This document shows, one piece after another, positions 63,537 to 64,000 of a DNA stretch of 64,000 nucleotides. The position numbers and the translations under genes are program-made. The stretch is from Zymoseptoria tritici IPO323 (Eukaryota; Ascomycota; Dothideomycetes; Mycosphaerellales; Mycosphaerellaceae). Below the pieces are notes generated by a model that was not told the origin of the DNA, made no database searches, and worked only from the letters and a program-made list of their open reading frames with translations. Within the stretch, counting starts at the first letter, position 1. Every line of letters begins with the position of its first letter. The stretch is taken from the NCBI RefSeq assembly GCF_000219625.1, contig NC_018208.1, positions 1,426,001-1,490,000 of the forward strand, read 5' to 3'.

Positions 63537-64000
63537 TCACTTCTTCCCGCCTTTAGGCTTCCCACTCTTCGCCGCCGGCTCTGGCGTCGCAGCAGCAGCA
63601 ACTTTCCCCTTCTTCGCCTCCTGCTGCTTCGGCATCGCTGTAATCATATCCATCAAACTCTCCTCCTTGACCGCAGAACTGCCGCCCGCCTGTGAAAGCT
63701 CTCGTTAGCATCCTCAATCTCTCCAGCGTACCAATAGACCGCATCTCACCTTCTCATCCCCCTCCTCAGCCTCCACAGCTTCCGCATCAAACCCCCTCCC
63801 GAACCTCTTCCTGAAATTCCTCAGTCGCCCCGCTTCATCCTCCTCCACATTTTGTAATTTCGCTGAGCTCGGATTCCAGAGGAGACTATTTTTCGTGTCC
63901 TTTGCACTTCGGTAGACGGGTTGCGGGGAGGTCGTGCGGTGGGTGAAGGTGCTGCCGTCGGAGAGGGTGATGAGTTGCGTGAAGGTGTAGGGGCGTTTGG
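63537..64000 (-). CDS. mrpl36: mitochondrial ribosomal protein bL31m (partial, 5' end beyond window)
   Basis: Minus-strand exons from beyond 64000 to 63750 and 63689-63537, with a 60-nt intron (GTGAGA, a GCTAAC branch site, TTCACAG, phase 0). The visible part starts KRPYTFTQLITLSDGSTFTH and continues SPQPVYRSAKDTKNSLLWNP and AGRLRNFRKRFGRGFDAEA, the bL31m (yeast Mrpl36) core. The C-terminus is a low-complexity Ala/Lys/Gly extension ending KPKGGKK. The N-terminus with the mitochondrial targeting sequence lies outside. It would be a large-subunit component of the mitoribosome. Confidence 0.85.

Noticed and set aside
1..64000. tRNA, rRNA or other structured RNA genes
   Set aside because: No B-box-like GGTTCGANNCC context with a matching acceptor stem was found by eye; a covariance-model scan would be needed to exclude them fully.

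Overview
The window is a gene-dense stretch of a filamentous ascomycete chromosome. It has short introns of about 50-75 nt with GT..AG ends and CTAAC-type branch sites, single-exon genes of several kb, fungal orthologues such as Sln1, ApsB/Mto1 and BimE/APC1, and a repeat with a repeat-induced point mutation (RIP) signature. The gene style, the small cysteine-rich secreted proteins and the expanded F-box-like ('ELR..IY') family suggest a dothideomycete, probably Mycosphaerellales/Capnodiales. That placement is inference, because no marker gene could be searched.

Layout. (1) 1-9.3 kb is the accessory end. It holds three members of one small six-cysteine secreted protein family, at 9-799 (+), 7774-8319 (-) and 8705-9258 (-). 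Between them lie a 4.0-kb Mutator-like (MULE) DNA transposon (1206-5226; identical 40-bp terminal inverted repeats; 9-bp target duplication; RIP-broken transposase) and a HAD-domain 'Swiss army knife' gene with an RGG tail. (2) 9.9-38.6 kb is housekeeping: Pol I subunit RPA34, GRC3 kinase, the Sln1 osmosensor kinase, a small membrane protein, a large disordered orphan, Sec14, BNA6, ApsB/Mto1, TRM10 and CCT6. (3) 39-53.4 kb is a second accessory block. It holds six intact genes and one truncated gene of an F-box-like family, interleaved with a SulP anion transporter, a 28-codon relic of a second SulP copy, and a secreted oxalate decarboxylase. (4) 54.4-64 kb is housekeeping again: a Nup37-like WD protein, APC1/BimE, and mitochondrial ribosomal protein bL31m, cut by the window end.

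Connections. RPA34 and GRC3, both rRNA-synthesis/processing factors, are divergent from a gap of about 250 bp. TRM10/CCT6 and NUP37-like/APC1 are also head to head. The two accessory blocks show how the locus evolves: tandem duplication (secreted family; F-box + SulP unit), partial deletion (truncated F-box gene, SulP tail relic) and transposon insertion followed by RIP. No tRNA, rRNA or CRISPR array was recognised by eye.
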